DNA of 64,000 bases, from contig JAVTVX010000012.1 of the NCBI GenBank assembly GCA_033439265.1, positions 16,378,501 through 16,442,500 on the forward strand, written 5' to 3'. The translations under genes were made by a program, and so were the position numbers. The stretch is from Dillenia suffruticosa (taxonomy: Eukaryota; Streptophyta; Magnoliopsida; Dilleniales; Dilleniaceae). This document shows positions 13,001 through 24,830 of the stretch, piece after piece. The notes under the pieces are model-generated. The model had not been told where the DNA came from and did no database searches. It saw only the letters and a program-made list of their open reading frames with translations. Each line of letters opens with the position of its first letter. Within the stretch, counting starts at the first letter, position 1.

Positions 13001-15281
13001 AGCTTTTACGATTGTAAAAATAGATGCCTCTAAAATTGGCTATGGAGGTATTCTTAAACGAAGATTAGGACCACATAGCTTAGAACAATTAGTTAGATAC
13101 TATTCAGGAATATGGAATGACTCTTAATAAAATTATTCTATAATTAAAAAAGAGATTTTATTAATTGTTAAATGTGTTATAAAATTTCAAGATGATCTTT
13201 TTAACAAAAAATTTTTATTACATATTGATGTAAGTCAGCAAAAGAAGTTTTACAAAAAAGATATTAAAAATATTGTTTCAAAACAAATTTCTGCTAGATA
13301 GCAAGCCATTCTTTCTGTTTTTGATTTTGATATTGAGTTTATTAAAGATTTACAAAATTTTTTACCAGATTTGTTAACAAAAGATTTTTTACAAGGCTTT
13401 TCTTCTTTACAGGAGAATGCAGAACAAAACTTCACCTCAAAATCCAAATGATTATGCAATGACCACTACTATAATTATTCCAAATACAATCCACTTACCT
13501 ACAATCAGTTTGAACCATTATCCAAATATCCTTCTCTATCTTATGCACAAACTGTGAAAATGAAACCTGTAACCACATCATCAGTTTTAGCATCAACCTC
13601 ACAAAATAAAAAACATTTAGATTGTGTTCCAAAATCTTTTACTGAAAAGATTTGTCTCACAAATTTCAAAGAAAATCAAACCTATGAAACCCTTAGACTT
13701 TATTCTTCAAAAATCCTACCACAAGATTTCCATTGGTTCCCTGACAATTTAGGAAAAACCCAACGGTTTTATGAGTTTATTCTCGTTGACACAAAATCAG
13801 CTATTGTTACCCACAACAAGGACTTTTTTGGTTGTATTTCCTTTTCTAAACTTCAAATTAGACACTTGTTATCTTCTAAAGATTGGGTTTCTCCCTTTTC
13901 TGAAAAACAATTTTCACAAAGATTTGTCCTTTCTGGCTATACATACCAAGACTCTAAAATGGCTTGGTATCGAGCTATGTATATACGACCCTACAATTAT
14001 TCATGGTTTTTTAACTTTTGTCCCTCACATTCTAGACAATTTCCTTTTTTATTCTATGACTGGTAGTGGTCTATATGGTCATTTACCCAAATATATCCGC
14101 CAGATGTACAAAGTTCTTTTGATTTTTATACAAAAAAATGTCACGCCACTCTCTACAATAAAGAAATCCTTTTTCATATTGATTTTAAAATTCCTTGGAT
14201 TTTTTGTTGGACTTACCAATTAGCACAAATATTTCCAAAACCATATCCCTTAAGTCTTATCCATGAATTTAAAGTTAAATGGCGGACCTCTTTTAATTCT
14301 AACCGATGCCTTATCCCCAATATCAAACAATTTTTCCTTGAAAATACTCAATTGAAACAAGCTATGGCACAATATCTCTTATACCAAGTCCTCTGCCAAT
14401 ATCCCACAAGTTCATGCCAATTTCTCAAGAACCCAAACCTGAAATTAAACCCGCTCCAAAAGCATTAGACAGAATTTTACAATTTTTAGCTGATGAAGAA
14501 GATTTGCTCCAATACCTTCAAACAAAAAGCTTAAAAAACCAAAAATCAGATCAAACATCTCAAGGCTCCTCTACGGATTCCGAACAAGCATTCAATAATA
14601 TCTTTCAAGACTCACAAGACCCTTTTGAATTTTGACCACAGGCAAATGGTTAAGATAGGAGCAGCACCATGGACAATACTACAGCAACTAACAATTACTC
14701 ATCACCAATTTACTTACAGGAGACAGTGTTTTTCACCATCTCAATCAGAATGACAATATTTACTTAAGCATTGGACTATCTTTGGGTTTCATTCAGGACT
14801 ACAATGATTTTGACATCACCAAATTGGACAAAATTAAAATTAGAACTTTTGATCAATTTAGCTCTTACAAAACAACATAGATTGAAACATCTAAAAAGAA
14901 AAATTGAACAATGGTGGAACAGTAATATTTCAGGAAGACATGCACAATTCTATCCTAAACTCATCATTCCAGATGACGGCACATTAGTTCAAAATTGGCA
15001 AATTCAAAAAACTCCAACAACAATACCAATCAATTTACAGGAATGGCTATCTACGAGTTTCGATGATGAAAATGACTCACCCTACAACTTTAGTCCTATA
15101 AATTTAGATAGTGATTCCAATAGTGACCCAGTACTTAGCACAAATTTTGATGAACCAATCAACATGCACCAGTAACACACTTATCCTTATCCTCCTTTTG
15201 GCAGATAGAGATAGAAAATGGCAGACAACAAGGACAATTATCAAGAAATTGGCAAACAATAAGGACAATTATCTTCACCAC
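10085..15281 (+). mobile_element. Endogenous pararetrovirus fossil, Caulimoviridae (Florendovirus/Petuvirus-like)
   Basis: A ~5.2-kb partial copy on +, opposite to the host copia. Parts in order: capsid-type region (FWKERFIAGLP and SITYGQLFSFMQKEGL, within 10106-10528), zinc finger TCWKCGKPGHTVKQC (C to C 10644-10685), retropepsin-like region (~11270-11620), reverse transcriptase (~12150-12800, VYIDDVL at 12563-12583), RNase H (~13010-13450), and a further unidentified coding region (~13554-15175). The capsid and RT blocks resemble petunia vein clearing virus and Florendovirus sequences; a coding region after RNase H fits Florendovirus better. I see no movement-protein region, so the copy is incomplete. 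Broken, with at least ten breaks and an internal tandem duplication. No LTRs, as expected for the family. Confidence 0.85.
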
Positions 15282-15424
15282 TTTTTGTCTTCTCCAAAAG
15301 TTACAAATCCATGATCCTTTTCTCTTTAGCTTTGTGAACAAAGAGGCATCTCTCGTTATATGCCTCGAACATCCATTGCCCAAGTACCACTTTCCTTTGA
15401 ATTTGGCCTCTTGTTCCTGTACAA
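15282..15424. repeat. 143-bp direct repeat, right of the pararetrovirus fossil
   Basis: Partner of 9942-10084. To its right the copia continues toward gag, so this copy carries the upstream junction and the left copy the downstream junction of the same protease region. Confidence 0.9.
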
Positions 15425-17290
15425 TTTAAGCAAAAGAACATTTGTTCTTAGAAACTAAGCAAAAGAACATTTGTTCTTAGAAACTCAAACTAACTTGACT
15501 CCTTTAGAAAACAAGCTTGTACTTATATTGCATTTATTTTGTTTTTCACTAAATTTGTTCAATCTTCCAAAAATAAAAAAATTACAATAGGACCATATTT
15601 ATAACAATAATAGCATGAAAAATTACTTTTATTTCTTACTTCTTGAAAATAAATATTTCTTTGTTTGAATTTTGATTGAACAAAGACAGGTTTCTGATTT
15701 TTAGAAAAATTTCTTGACTTTCTATAAAAATAAGTAGGTTTATGATTTCTTCTATCTTTAGAAGCATTATTTCTATTAACATTGCTTCTCTGCTTGAAAT
15801 CAGTAAATCAGTAGTCTGCGTATTTTTGTTCTGCCAGTTTTCTACTTCTTTCACAAAAACAGTTCTTTTAACTTGTGAAACAGATCCATTTTCTTTCTGA
15901 TAATGTAGACCCCTCTTAGAAAAATCTTTTCTTTGAATTGAAAGAAATCTAGTCAATTTTTCATCACTGTTATCAGACTTTTGGAAGATGTTTTTAATGG
16001 ACATGGGCAAATCTTCTACCCTTGTTTTCAAGTAGCTGATTTCATCTTTTAAACAATACTTTCTACTTTTACAACATTTAATTTAGAGTTCAAAATTGAG
16101 TTTGTTTGTTTCAAACATCTTTTTCATTTTTCAAATCAAGATTTCTGCATTTTAGCTTTGAAACAACTCTTGACAACCTATTCATTTTTGTAGAAAGATC
16201 AAGATCAGTTTCAAAATTGACCTGGGATTTTGCTATGAGATAGAAGTGTGCTTCTTTTGTACTTTTTGAACTTTTTGATTCTAAATCGAATTCATCCAAA
16301 TCCCTTCATGTCACCATCATAGCCTTTCATTTCTTCTTGAATTTCTGGAGTTTTTTTAGTAGGACAAGACACTCATACTTGATATATCCTGTTTTCTTGC
16401 ACTCATAGCAAACAATCTCTTCCTTCCATTCCTTTGTTTTGCTGTTGTTTCTTGCATCATATTTGGACTTTCGGCATACATTAGTTTTCTAAAATTTAAT
16501 TGACTTTTTACCTCTCTTTTTTAGTATTGTAGACAGTCTCTTTGCAAATATGTTCACTTCTTTATCGCTAGATTTTTCATCTTTAGACTCTTCTTCCTCC
16601 TTCATTGGAAATACAATTAGCTTTCTCTTACTTTCATTCTTAGCGGTATGGAAGACATTCGATTCATAAGACATGAGTTTTTCTCTTAGCTTATTCAATG
16701 ACAATTTGGATAGATCTTGGATTTTCTCTATTGCTATTTTCTTTGCATCCTGGACTCTAGGAAGAATTCGAAGAATTTTTCTGACAAGATCTATGCTTGA
16801 AAAGGTCTTCCACATGAATCCAACTCATTTGTGATAGTTGTGAATATGTTGAACATGTCTTTTATAAATTCTTCTGGCTAAATTTTAAAAAGTTAATATT
16901 TTTGCATTAAAAGGTTAATTTTTGTCTCTTTTATAATGTTTGTTCCTTCATGAGTAATACATAATTTATTCCAAATATCCTTAGCTGTAGCATAGGAATA
17001 AACAAGATTAAATTTTGTGGGAGAAATAGCACATAAGAGTGCTTTACACTAGACTTTATTTAAATCTTTCTCTTATCATCCTCTGTAACTGTAAGGTGTT
17101 TAACATCTAAATTTCTAAAGGCTATGACTTTTCATGCCTTATAATCGGTGGCTTGAATAAATGTTTCCATCCTACACTTCCAATGAGAAAAATTCACTCC
17201 ATCAAAATATAGAGTCTTATTGTTGGATTGGACAAAAGTTAAGTATGATGCCATTGGATCTTTGGCTCAAAAGTGAACACTTTTGAAAGA
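15425..17290 (-). pseudogene. copia gag fossil (SIRE type)
   Basis: Minus-strand blocks typical of copia gag: MASYLTFVQSN and FSHWKCRMETFIQATDYKA near the start (~17250-17130), LVYSYATAKDIWNKLC near 16990, LVRKILRILP and AIEKIQDLSKLS within 16489-16815, then a zinc-knuckle region around 16415-16350 (CYECKKTGYIKYEC). A lysine- and serine-rich stretch follows toward the protease. Broken in several places. Confidence 0.8.
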
Positions 17291-17300
17291 TAGAACACTT

Positions 17301-17312
17301 GCTTTAATACCA
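17301..17312 (-). promoter_or_regulatory. Primer-binding site of the SIRE-like copia
   Basis: TGGTATTAAAGC on the minus strand, two bases inside the 5' LTR, matches 10 of 12 positions of the plant initiator-Met tRNA site TGGTATCAGAGC. Confidence 0.8.
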
Positions 17313-17314
17313 CT

Positions 17315-18482
17315 TGTTGGGCCCATAGCAATCAAGAAGCGGGTTGAATTGATTGTCTCTAAAAACTTAGATTAGTAATTCTTAGGCAAAAAATGCATGC
17401 AAATGTATAGAAAAAATAAAAGTAAGGGAGAAGAAAACAAACATGATTTATAGTGGTTCACCCTTATGCCTATATCCACTCTTCCAGCTCAAGAAGTTGG
17501 GGTCCAACGATAACTGATTTCAACTATGCAAAGAGAGTTACAAATATGAGTATAATACTCCTTTGTGGACGATCTGCACCTTCCCCCCTTGAAGATGGCT
17601 TATCCAACAAGGAAGTAGTTTTAATTCTCACCTAACTAACCTATCTACTCAACAAAGTGTCTCTTATACTCTTCAAAATTTTGAAGTTTAACAATACAAA
17701 ACAATTTTTACAAAATAAACAGACAACCCAGGCTGTTTAAGTAGCCAACTTTCAGAACTAATATCTCACTCCTAAAATATCAAAATAACTCTATAAAAGA
17801 TGCTAAGTATTCTCCATATTGAACTGTAAATTCCAGGAAGAGTTCTGTCAAAATTGGTTACCATCAAAAAGCTTTAAGGCTACAAAGATGGCTTCCTAGG
17901 TAACTTTTACTATTGTAAAAATTTGGTTATATTGTTGATTTCGTTATTGATTTTCTCCACCTTATGCTCTGATTTTTACTTCTGTAAATATTTGAATTTA
18001 AACACTAACAATCTCTCTTTACTCTATTCAAATTTGAAAATGATGGACTGTCGGAGAAATAACAAATAACAAAACATCCCCTAAAAATCAACTTGTTGCT
18101 CTTGAAAACTTGCTTCTGTTGAAGTAAATATTTTGAATTTAAATCTTCAATTTCCTGAACGACAAAGTGCAGCAACCAATCTATACTTAATCTACTGAGT
18201 TGGTTTTGGAATTGAACTAAAATTGCAACAGCTCATCATCTACCATTCATTTCTATTTTTTGATTTCCTCTACCCTTAGAAGCAGTTTCTATACTAACGT
18301 CTTCTATGCAGCTATTGTTTTCATGAAAACTTCTATAAAATTTCAGTTTCTACCCATATAAGATTGTGTTATTTGAAAAATTAATTTCTTTAAAAGGCTA
18401 CATATTTGGTAAATTGATGAGTAACTTATGTAGGGTTTTGTTATCATCAAAATATTATGTTTCAATGACAATTTCCTTAACA
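17315..18482 (-). repeat. 5' LTR of the SIRE-like copia (1168 bp)
   Basis: Reads TGTTAAGG...GGGCCCAACA on the minus strand, bounded by the primer-binding site on the left and single-copy-looking DNA on the right. Its outer ~360 bp match the 3' LTR remnant at 6291-6662. Confidence 0.88.
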
Positions 18483-19719
18483 CTCTCAACTATTTAAATA
18501 TATAAGATTAACTCTTTCGTCTATGGTCTGTTTTTTTTACCATTAAAATAATAGATTAATTTTTTGTTTAAAAAGATTATGGATAAAAAATTCAACTCTC
18601 CCCTTTCTTTCTCCCTCATCTTTCTTTCTCTTTTTCTTCCTTCGACAACCTTGCAATCTCTCTCTCTTCTACTTGCACTCTCCCTTACTTAATTTCTCGA
18701 TCTTTTTTCTTTTTCTCTCTCTACATCACTATTTCTCTTTCTGGCCAAACTTGTTGGATTTAGAATTAAACGGCTGCATTTATTTCATTCAAAATATCAA
18801 AATATATAGTGAAAAAAAACTTAACAAAAATTAACACAATAAAATATGATTTCAAAAGAAAAATAGCATTAAAATTAAAGTAGAGATTAATAATCTTAAA
18901 TCCGTGATACTCATACCTATATTGAAGACGTCATACCTAAATCTTCTTTTTTTAATTCTAACTCAAACTCCCGTATATTCCCTATGTGGGTAGAATCTGA
19001 TCCTCAGGGCATGGAAAATTTTTTCCATCTAAGTGTTTGGCTTTGAAGACTAACAAATGTAGAGAGAGGGAGAGATTTTTCAATTAAAGAATTTAAAATA
19101 AAATAAAAAACCCGTCAATAAAAAAAGGTTTTTAAAATTATAAAATCAGTTCTCATATTTTTCAAAATTATAAAATAATATCAATAATTTTTGAAATCAT
19201 AAAATAAGATAAATAGGGCAAACATATTTTTGAAATTACAAATCAACATAACAATGTTATAACATTAAAGACCGACCTTATAACTTTTTAAAAAATTACA
19301 ATCCTTCCATAAACTTCTCTCTTTTCATTATTCTCCATTTCCAATTAACTTAATAAAAAATAATTCTATATAAGTAAGTAATAAATACCAATTGAGTTTT
19401 CACAGTAAAGAAGGGATCTAAAACAAATTTATTTTGATTTCAAATTAATTATAATATAATATGCTAATTTAGTAACTATATTCAAATTATCTTAACTCTA
19501 ATTAATTTCACTAAATAGCTATAGTTCCACTACAAAATAAATACCGTCTTACTTATAGAATTCAACAAATAAACATTTATTACTTTATGCTTGACCTGTA
19601 TATATATTTATATGTTGTCCTATATAATGCTCGTAATTGAGAACTGACAAAATATATAAATAAATATATTATCATTTTCTTAAATATTTAATATGTTGAG
19701 TCTTTCATAAAAAAATGAT
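18483..19719. other. Intergenic, AT-rich with a pyrimidine-rich stretch
   Basis: 18600-18745 is CT-rich (many TCTCTC and TTTCT runs). The rest is AT-rich with no frame or repeat edge that I can identify. Confidence 0.5.
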
Positions 19720-22700
19720 ATCTATGTCACGCCCCGAACCGGGGTCATGAACAACCGCCCGTTGCCCTGGTTGACGGTTCGATTTTCTAGAAAAACAAAC
19801 AGAATCTCCCTATATACAAATCAACCTATATATTGAATGATTATCCTACCACCTAAATAGACAGGCCAACCCAACCTCACAACATATCAACCACATTCGT
19901 ATAATACCAATCAATCCACAGAGTAACACCCAGGACAACGCAAGGCTATCATGAATATTAGCAGTCTTAGCCACAGACTTCTACTGTCATGCCCAACTAG
20001 AGCATGAGCAGCCGCCATATTAGACGGGCCTAAAATTTTATGCATGAGTACAACAAATTCCCAAGTTAAGAAGTTAAATACTTTCAAATGCCTCAATGCA
20101 GGTGAAATGAGCCAATATGAGAGTTTCACAAATAAATGTCAATAATTCATACTGTTGTCCCATAAAATGTATATGTCCATCAATGGACCTCAATATTAAG
20201 ATCTCGCAGGTCGATATACAACACGGATCTCATATTTCAAATGAAATTTAGATCTCACCGTAGTGAATACATAAATCCACAAATACGCGACAGACGTCTA
20301 GAGCCCGACGCGTTGCTCTATCACAATAACCCTGTCTGAGAAAGGAAAGGAGATGGGTGAGTATCAAAGGAGATACCCAGTGAGTGAGGGGATCAATATC
20401 AAGCATAAATAGTATGTGTGAACTATCGGAGTATCAAACATGATTATTCGTAAACAATAATTCACATTTGGAAGTAAAATATGGTATGATCAGTAAAATG
20501 AAATCATCTAGTCCATCACACGGTACTATACATATATATATATATCCATTAAAAATCAAGTATTTTTAGAGCAAACCGAATATGATCCTGGCAAAAATCA
20601 ACCATGACCTATGACAGGCGCATCGGGGGTTTATTATGCATAAATGTTCAAAAGTCACTCTCTACCTCGACGTTGGCCATGAGCTTCATTAAGGCTAGCT
20701 CATACACAGATCGGATCACGTATAGGATCCTGCCCGGTGCTAGACAGTGGCGTCACACATGTCCTCCCCCTTGCGGGTTCAACCGGCCGTGCCTATACCC
20801 ATATACTGGACGTTTGCGGGTAACTCCACACGAAGTGCACCCAGACGCATACTTGGCATCATAACAAACGTCCTCCGTAGCTACGGTCGTCCTCTTGGGA
20901 CTCAATAATATCATAACAGTCATCCCATTGCCACACGGCTCCAACTCAGTGATATAGAAATCATAGTGTTCAATAAATGTGCCATATTTGGTCATATGAA
21001 ATTAAACATGTGAAAATAATAAAATATGACACCAATTCTGTTGAATCAAATTTATGGATGCATATTCATAGAAAACATAAGTTCGCGACACTCCAATAGT
21101 CACAAAACAAATTCGAAATTTAGTAGCACACGACGAGTCATACATATCAAAAGCATATTTTGTTAAAAACACGACAAAAATCAAGTTTCACTTTTCATGC
21201 ATGAGATTTGAGTCCCACTCACCGTATACGGGAGGGTATGACACTCCCTAAGAACACCACAACATGTCGAAAATATTCTCCACTCGATCGATCGTCGGTG
21301 TATCACTACAATAGCAATACAAAGTATGTGTTCATACACACTCTTTATATTCCAAATCACTTACCAAAGTAGGACACAATTTGTCACAATGCCTAGTACA
21401 CCCATACTAACTATAAAACTTCAATTCTTTTCATTTTTAGTTTAAATCTAATTCAATCATACAAAGACATAGAATTTTATTCCAAGTGAACTTGACTGCG
21501 AAATTTCAATTCTGCGCAGTCATGGAAAACAGGCCATAACTTCCACCACACATATCAAAATCACATGATTCTTATCTCCAATTAAAAATAAGACATAGAT
21601 CTACAAATTTCATAACTAGGGCTCAGATTGATTCAGACCAGAAGACACCTCAAAATTGAGAACAACCCCACGGCCAGAATAGGACAGAACAGGGTAGTTC
21701 TCTGCAGAACATCTAACTTTGAAAAATCACTAAAAATCAGATTCTCTTCAGAATTAAACGAATCATATCTCATTTTAAAGCTATGGAAGTCTATTTTCAT
21801 ATGCAGAAGACCTCACTCAATTTGAGTTTGTGTAGAAAATGTTATTACAGAAAGACTATAGTCTGGTCAGTTTGCCCTGTTTTGAAGAAATTTAAGGTTT
21901 CAAAGTTACATTAAATCCTTCATTCCATTTTAGTGCAGAAATTTCTGCACTCTATCCACCTCCTTCTCCTTTCAATTTCTTGGCCAAACACATGCAAGTT
22001 CTGCACATATGATTTGCATTGAAAACAAATTTTTTCAGCACACCAAAACACATTGAAATCATCCAAGTTCTTAACCAACACAATCAACTTCATGTGCACA
22101 TTTCTAACATCAACTTAAATCAATAACCACACATAATTCTCACCACATTTGCATTAAAATTCTGCACACTTAAATCACCCACTACAAAAACACACGCTTT
22201 TAGCTACGGATTTTCGCGACGGAAAAAATTCGTCGCTATTTTATGACGAATTTAGTGACGAAAACTTTTTTGTCACTAATTTGCCACAAAATTTGCGACG
22301 AAAAGGAAGTCGTTGCTAAATTAGCGATGGATACATCATTCGTGGCTAATTAGTGATGAAAAAGTTTTCGTGGCTAAATTCGTCGCTAATTGGCGACAAA
22401 AATTTTTCATTACAAATTTCGTCGCTAATTAACGATGAATAATATTTCGTGACTAAATTTTGCCACGGATACAGTTATCCGTAACTAAATTTAGCGACAA
22501 AAAAAGTTCGTGACAACTTTCGTCGCTAAATTTAGGATCGAAAAAATTTCGTGGGAAATTCTATCGCTAATTAGTTACAAAAATTTTCCGTCGTTAAATT
22601 CGTCGCTAATTAGCCACAAAAAAATATTTATCTCTAAATTTAGTAACGAACTCTAAAATTCATGACTAAATTCGTCATTAATTAGCCACAAAAATATTTA

Positions 22701-23764
22701 TAGCTAAATTCGTCGCTAATTAGCCACAAAAAAAGTATTCGTGGCTAAATTCGTTGTTAATTTATTATCTATATTTCAAAATTTAAGACTAATTTCGTAA
22801 CTAAATTTTTTCTATACTTTTACAACAATAAATAATTCAATAAATCTGTAACAGACAATTTTAAATAAGTCGCGGTTGTGCAGTTCATCATTTATGTTTT
22901 TCATCTTCTATATCCGTTCGCTTCTCTCATATAGTTCAATCGCATTTGAAAGTTCAGTTGTTCATCTTAGCGACAGATTTAGCAACGAATTTATATTCGT
23001 CGCGAATTTAGCGACCGATTCAGCGTCGCTAACTTAGTGACAGATTTAAAATCCGTGGCAAAATTTAATCCTTTTTAATTAGAATTTTATTTTATTTTTA
23101 TTTTTATTTTTAATTTAATTTTATTAATATGTTATATTTAAATTAAAAATTAATTTAGCGACGGATTTGTTTTCCGTCACTAAATTTAGCGACAAAAATT
23201 CCAATCCGTCGCTAAATTTTTTATATATAATTAAATAAAATATAATATTAATATAATATTTAAATTAAAAAATTAATTTAGCGACGAGGAATTTTATCCG
23301 TCGTTAATTTAGCGACGGATTTCAAATCCGTCGCAAAATTTAATCTTTTTTTAATTAGAATTTTATTTTTTTTGTTTTTTTAATTTATATTAACAAATCA
23401 TATTATTATTTTATAATATTTTAATTTAACATTTTATTTTATTATAATATATTTCATTTTTTAAAAAAACAATATTATATAAATCTTAAAAAAAACCATA
23501 TATTTTATTTTATTTAAATTATATTATTTAAAACGAACAAATCAATTTATTATGTTATAATATTTTTAAATAGCATTTTATTTTATTTTTTTATATTTTA
23601 TTTTTCTAAGAATAATATTAATATATATTTTAATTAATTTATTAATTTTTTCTTTTTTTTGTTTTATTTAATATTTTTTATTATTGTATAGGTACATTTT
23701 ATTTTATTTGTATTATTTTATTCAATAATACAAATCAAATTATTATTATTTTATAATATTTTTA

Positions 23765-23886
23765 ATTAATATTAATCCGACGGGCCTGCCCGGGCACGAG
23801 CCTGTGCGGGCGCCCGCGCATGCACGCACGGGCACCGAGTGCAGGCGGCGTGCGCCCGCGCATGCACTCACGGGCTCTCGCCCTTC
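23765..23886. other. GC-rich block inside the CACTA element (left)
   Basis: A sharp switch from >80% AT to GC-rich sequence with repeated GCCCGCGCATGCAC and CGGGC motifs, ending in a T run. No frame. Confidence 0.75.
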
Positions 23887-23925
23887 ATTTTTTTTTATTA
23901 TTATAAAATGCTAAAAAAATGCTAT

Positions 23926-24000
23926 TGAAGGGATTCGAACTTTGACCTCACATTTAAATGGAAGACATGTCAACCACTGTACCATCACTAAACCTTGTGT
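23926..24000 (-). other. tRNA-like / SINE-like stretch inside the CACTA element (left)
   Basis: On the minus strand an A-box-like TGGTACAGTGG is followed ~40 bases later by the B-box-like AGTTCGAATCC. The spacing fits an RNA polymerase III internal promoter. There is no tRNA cloverleaf or anticodon arm that I can draw, so a tRNA-derived relic is more likely than a tRNA gene. Confidence 0.5.
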
Positions 24001-24603
24001 GATGATATTTTTTTTTTATTTTTTTCTTTCTCCTAAATCTCATTTTTTTTTTCTATTCTCACTTTTTTTTTTCTTCTTCTTACTCTCATCTCTATTTTTG
24101 GGTTTTTTTCCTTTCTATTCTTACTATTGATATTTCTTATATATAATAATTATATTGAAATTTCTTATATATTCAAACGAATAAAAATATTTTGTGATTA
24201 AATATATAGATTTTTTAAATTATTAATATATTATAATTTATTGATAATTATAATTTTACATTATTAAGATACTGTCATCCATTTTTAAACTATGGATTAA
24301 AAAATAAAATAAAAATGAAAAAAATAATAAAATAATAAAATAAAAGAAATAACAAGAAAACAAAATATAATATTAATTTATTTTTAATTAATTTATTAAT
24401 TTATTTTAAATTATTAAATTATTATTTTTTATTTTATTAAAAATTATCATATTTATTATTTTTAATTAATATTATTTTAGGTTGTGGTTTAAGTAAAAAA
24501 AGTTATTATATTTATTATTTTAAAATGTTATTATATATTATTTTATTATTATTAGAAAAATATGAAGGAAAGATAAGTAAAAAAAAAAATTTATATCACA
24601 TAC

Positions 24604-24668
24604 TAACATTTGGCTTGGTGGTTAAATGCTTTTACGGTTTATGTGTATACGGGAGTTCGAATCACGGT
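24604..24668 (+). other. tRNA-like stretch inside the CACTA element (right)
   Basis: TTGGTGGTTAAATGC (weak A box) and GAGTTCGAATC (B box) ~35 bases apart, followed by a GC-rich block. Arranged as an approximate mirror image of the 23765-24000 pair. Confidence 0.4.
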
Positions 24669-24699
24669 GGAGGCAAAGCGGAGGCATTTTCCAGCAATT

Positions 24700-24830
24700 A
24701 AGTGAGGAGGGCTGGCGCTGGAGCCGGTGTGTGGACGGCGCGCTTGCAGGCGGGTGATGGCTCGGGCGGGCGGGCACGCTTGCAGGCGGGTGTTGGCTCA
24801 GGTGGGCGGGCACGCTTGCAGGCTAGTGAC
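24700..24830. repeat. GC-rich tandem repeat inside the CACTA element (right)
   Basis: GCGGGCACGCTTGCAGGC-type units (period ~40) occur about three times, with GGGTGATGGCTCGGGC / GGGTGTTGGCTCAGGT between them. The subterminal CACTA repeats begin directly afterwards. Confidence 0.7.

Larger units (their letters stand above)
6291..18482 (-). mobile_element. SIRE/Maximus-like Ty1/copia element, old and broken, split by a pararetrovirus fossil
   Basis: On the minus strand the order is 5' LTR (18482-17315), primer-binding site, gag, protease region, [inserted virus fossil], integrase, reverse transcriptase, RNase H, polypurine tract, and a shortened 3' LTR (6662-6291). This is the copia order (integrase before RT). 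The gag type, the ~1.2-kb LTR and the LTR start TGTTAAGGAAATTGTC suggest the SIRE/Maximus lineage; I see no env-like frame in the ~420 bp between pol and the polypurine tract. Broken in many places throughout. Shared LTR parts differ at roughly one site in five by eye, suggesting many millions of years. Confidence 0.85.

Noticed and set aside
20753-20995. 80-codon minus-strand frame with CGVTRKRPVYGYRHGRL-like product
   Set aside because: Sits in the GC-richer conserved part of a solo LTR and is not an open frame in other X copies; no gene evidence.
22200-22760. Regularly spaced short repeats resembling a CRISPR array
   Set aside because: Units occur in both orientations with variable spacing inside CACTA termini of a plant genome; these are transposase-binding subterminal repeats.
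23926-24000. A functional tRNA gene
   Set aside because: A- and B-box-like strings are present, but no cloverleaf or anticodon arm can be folded by eye.
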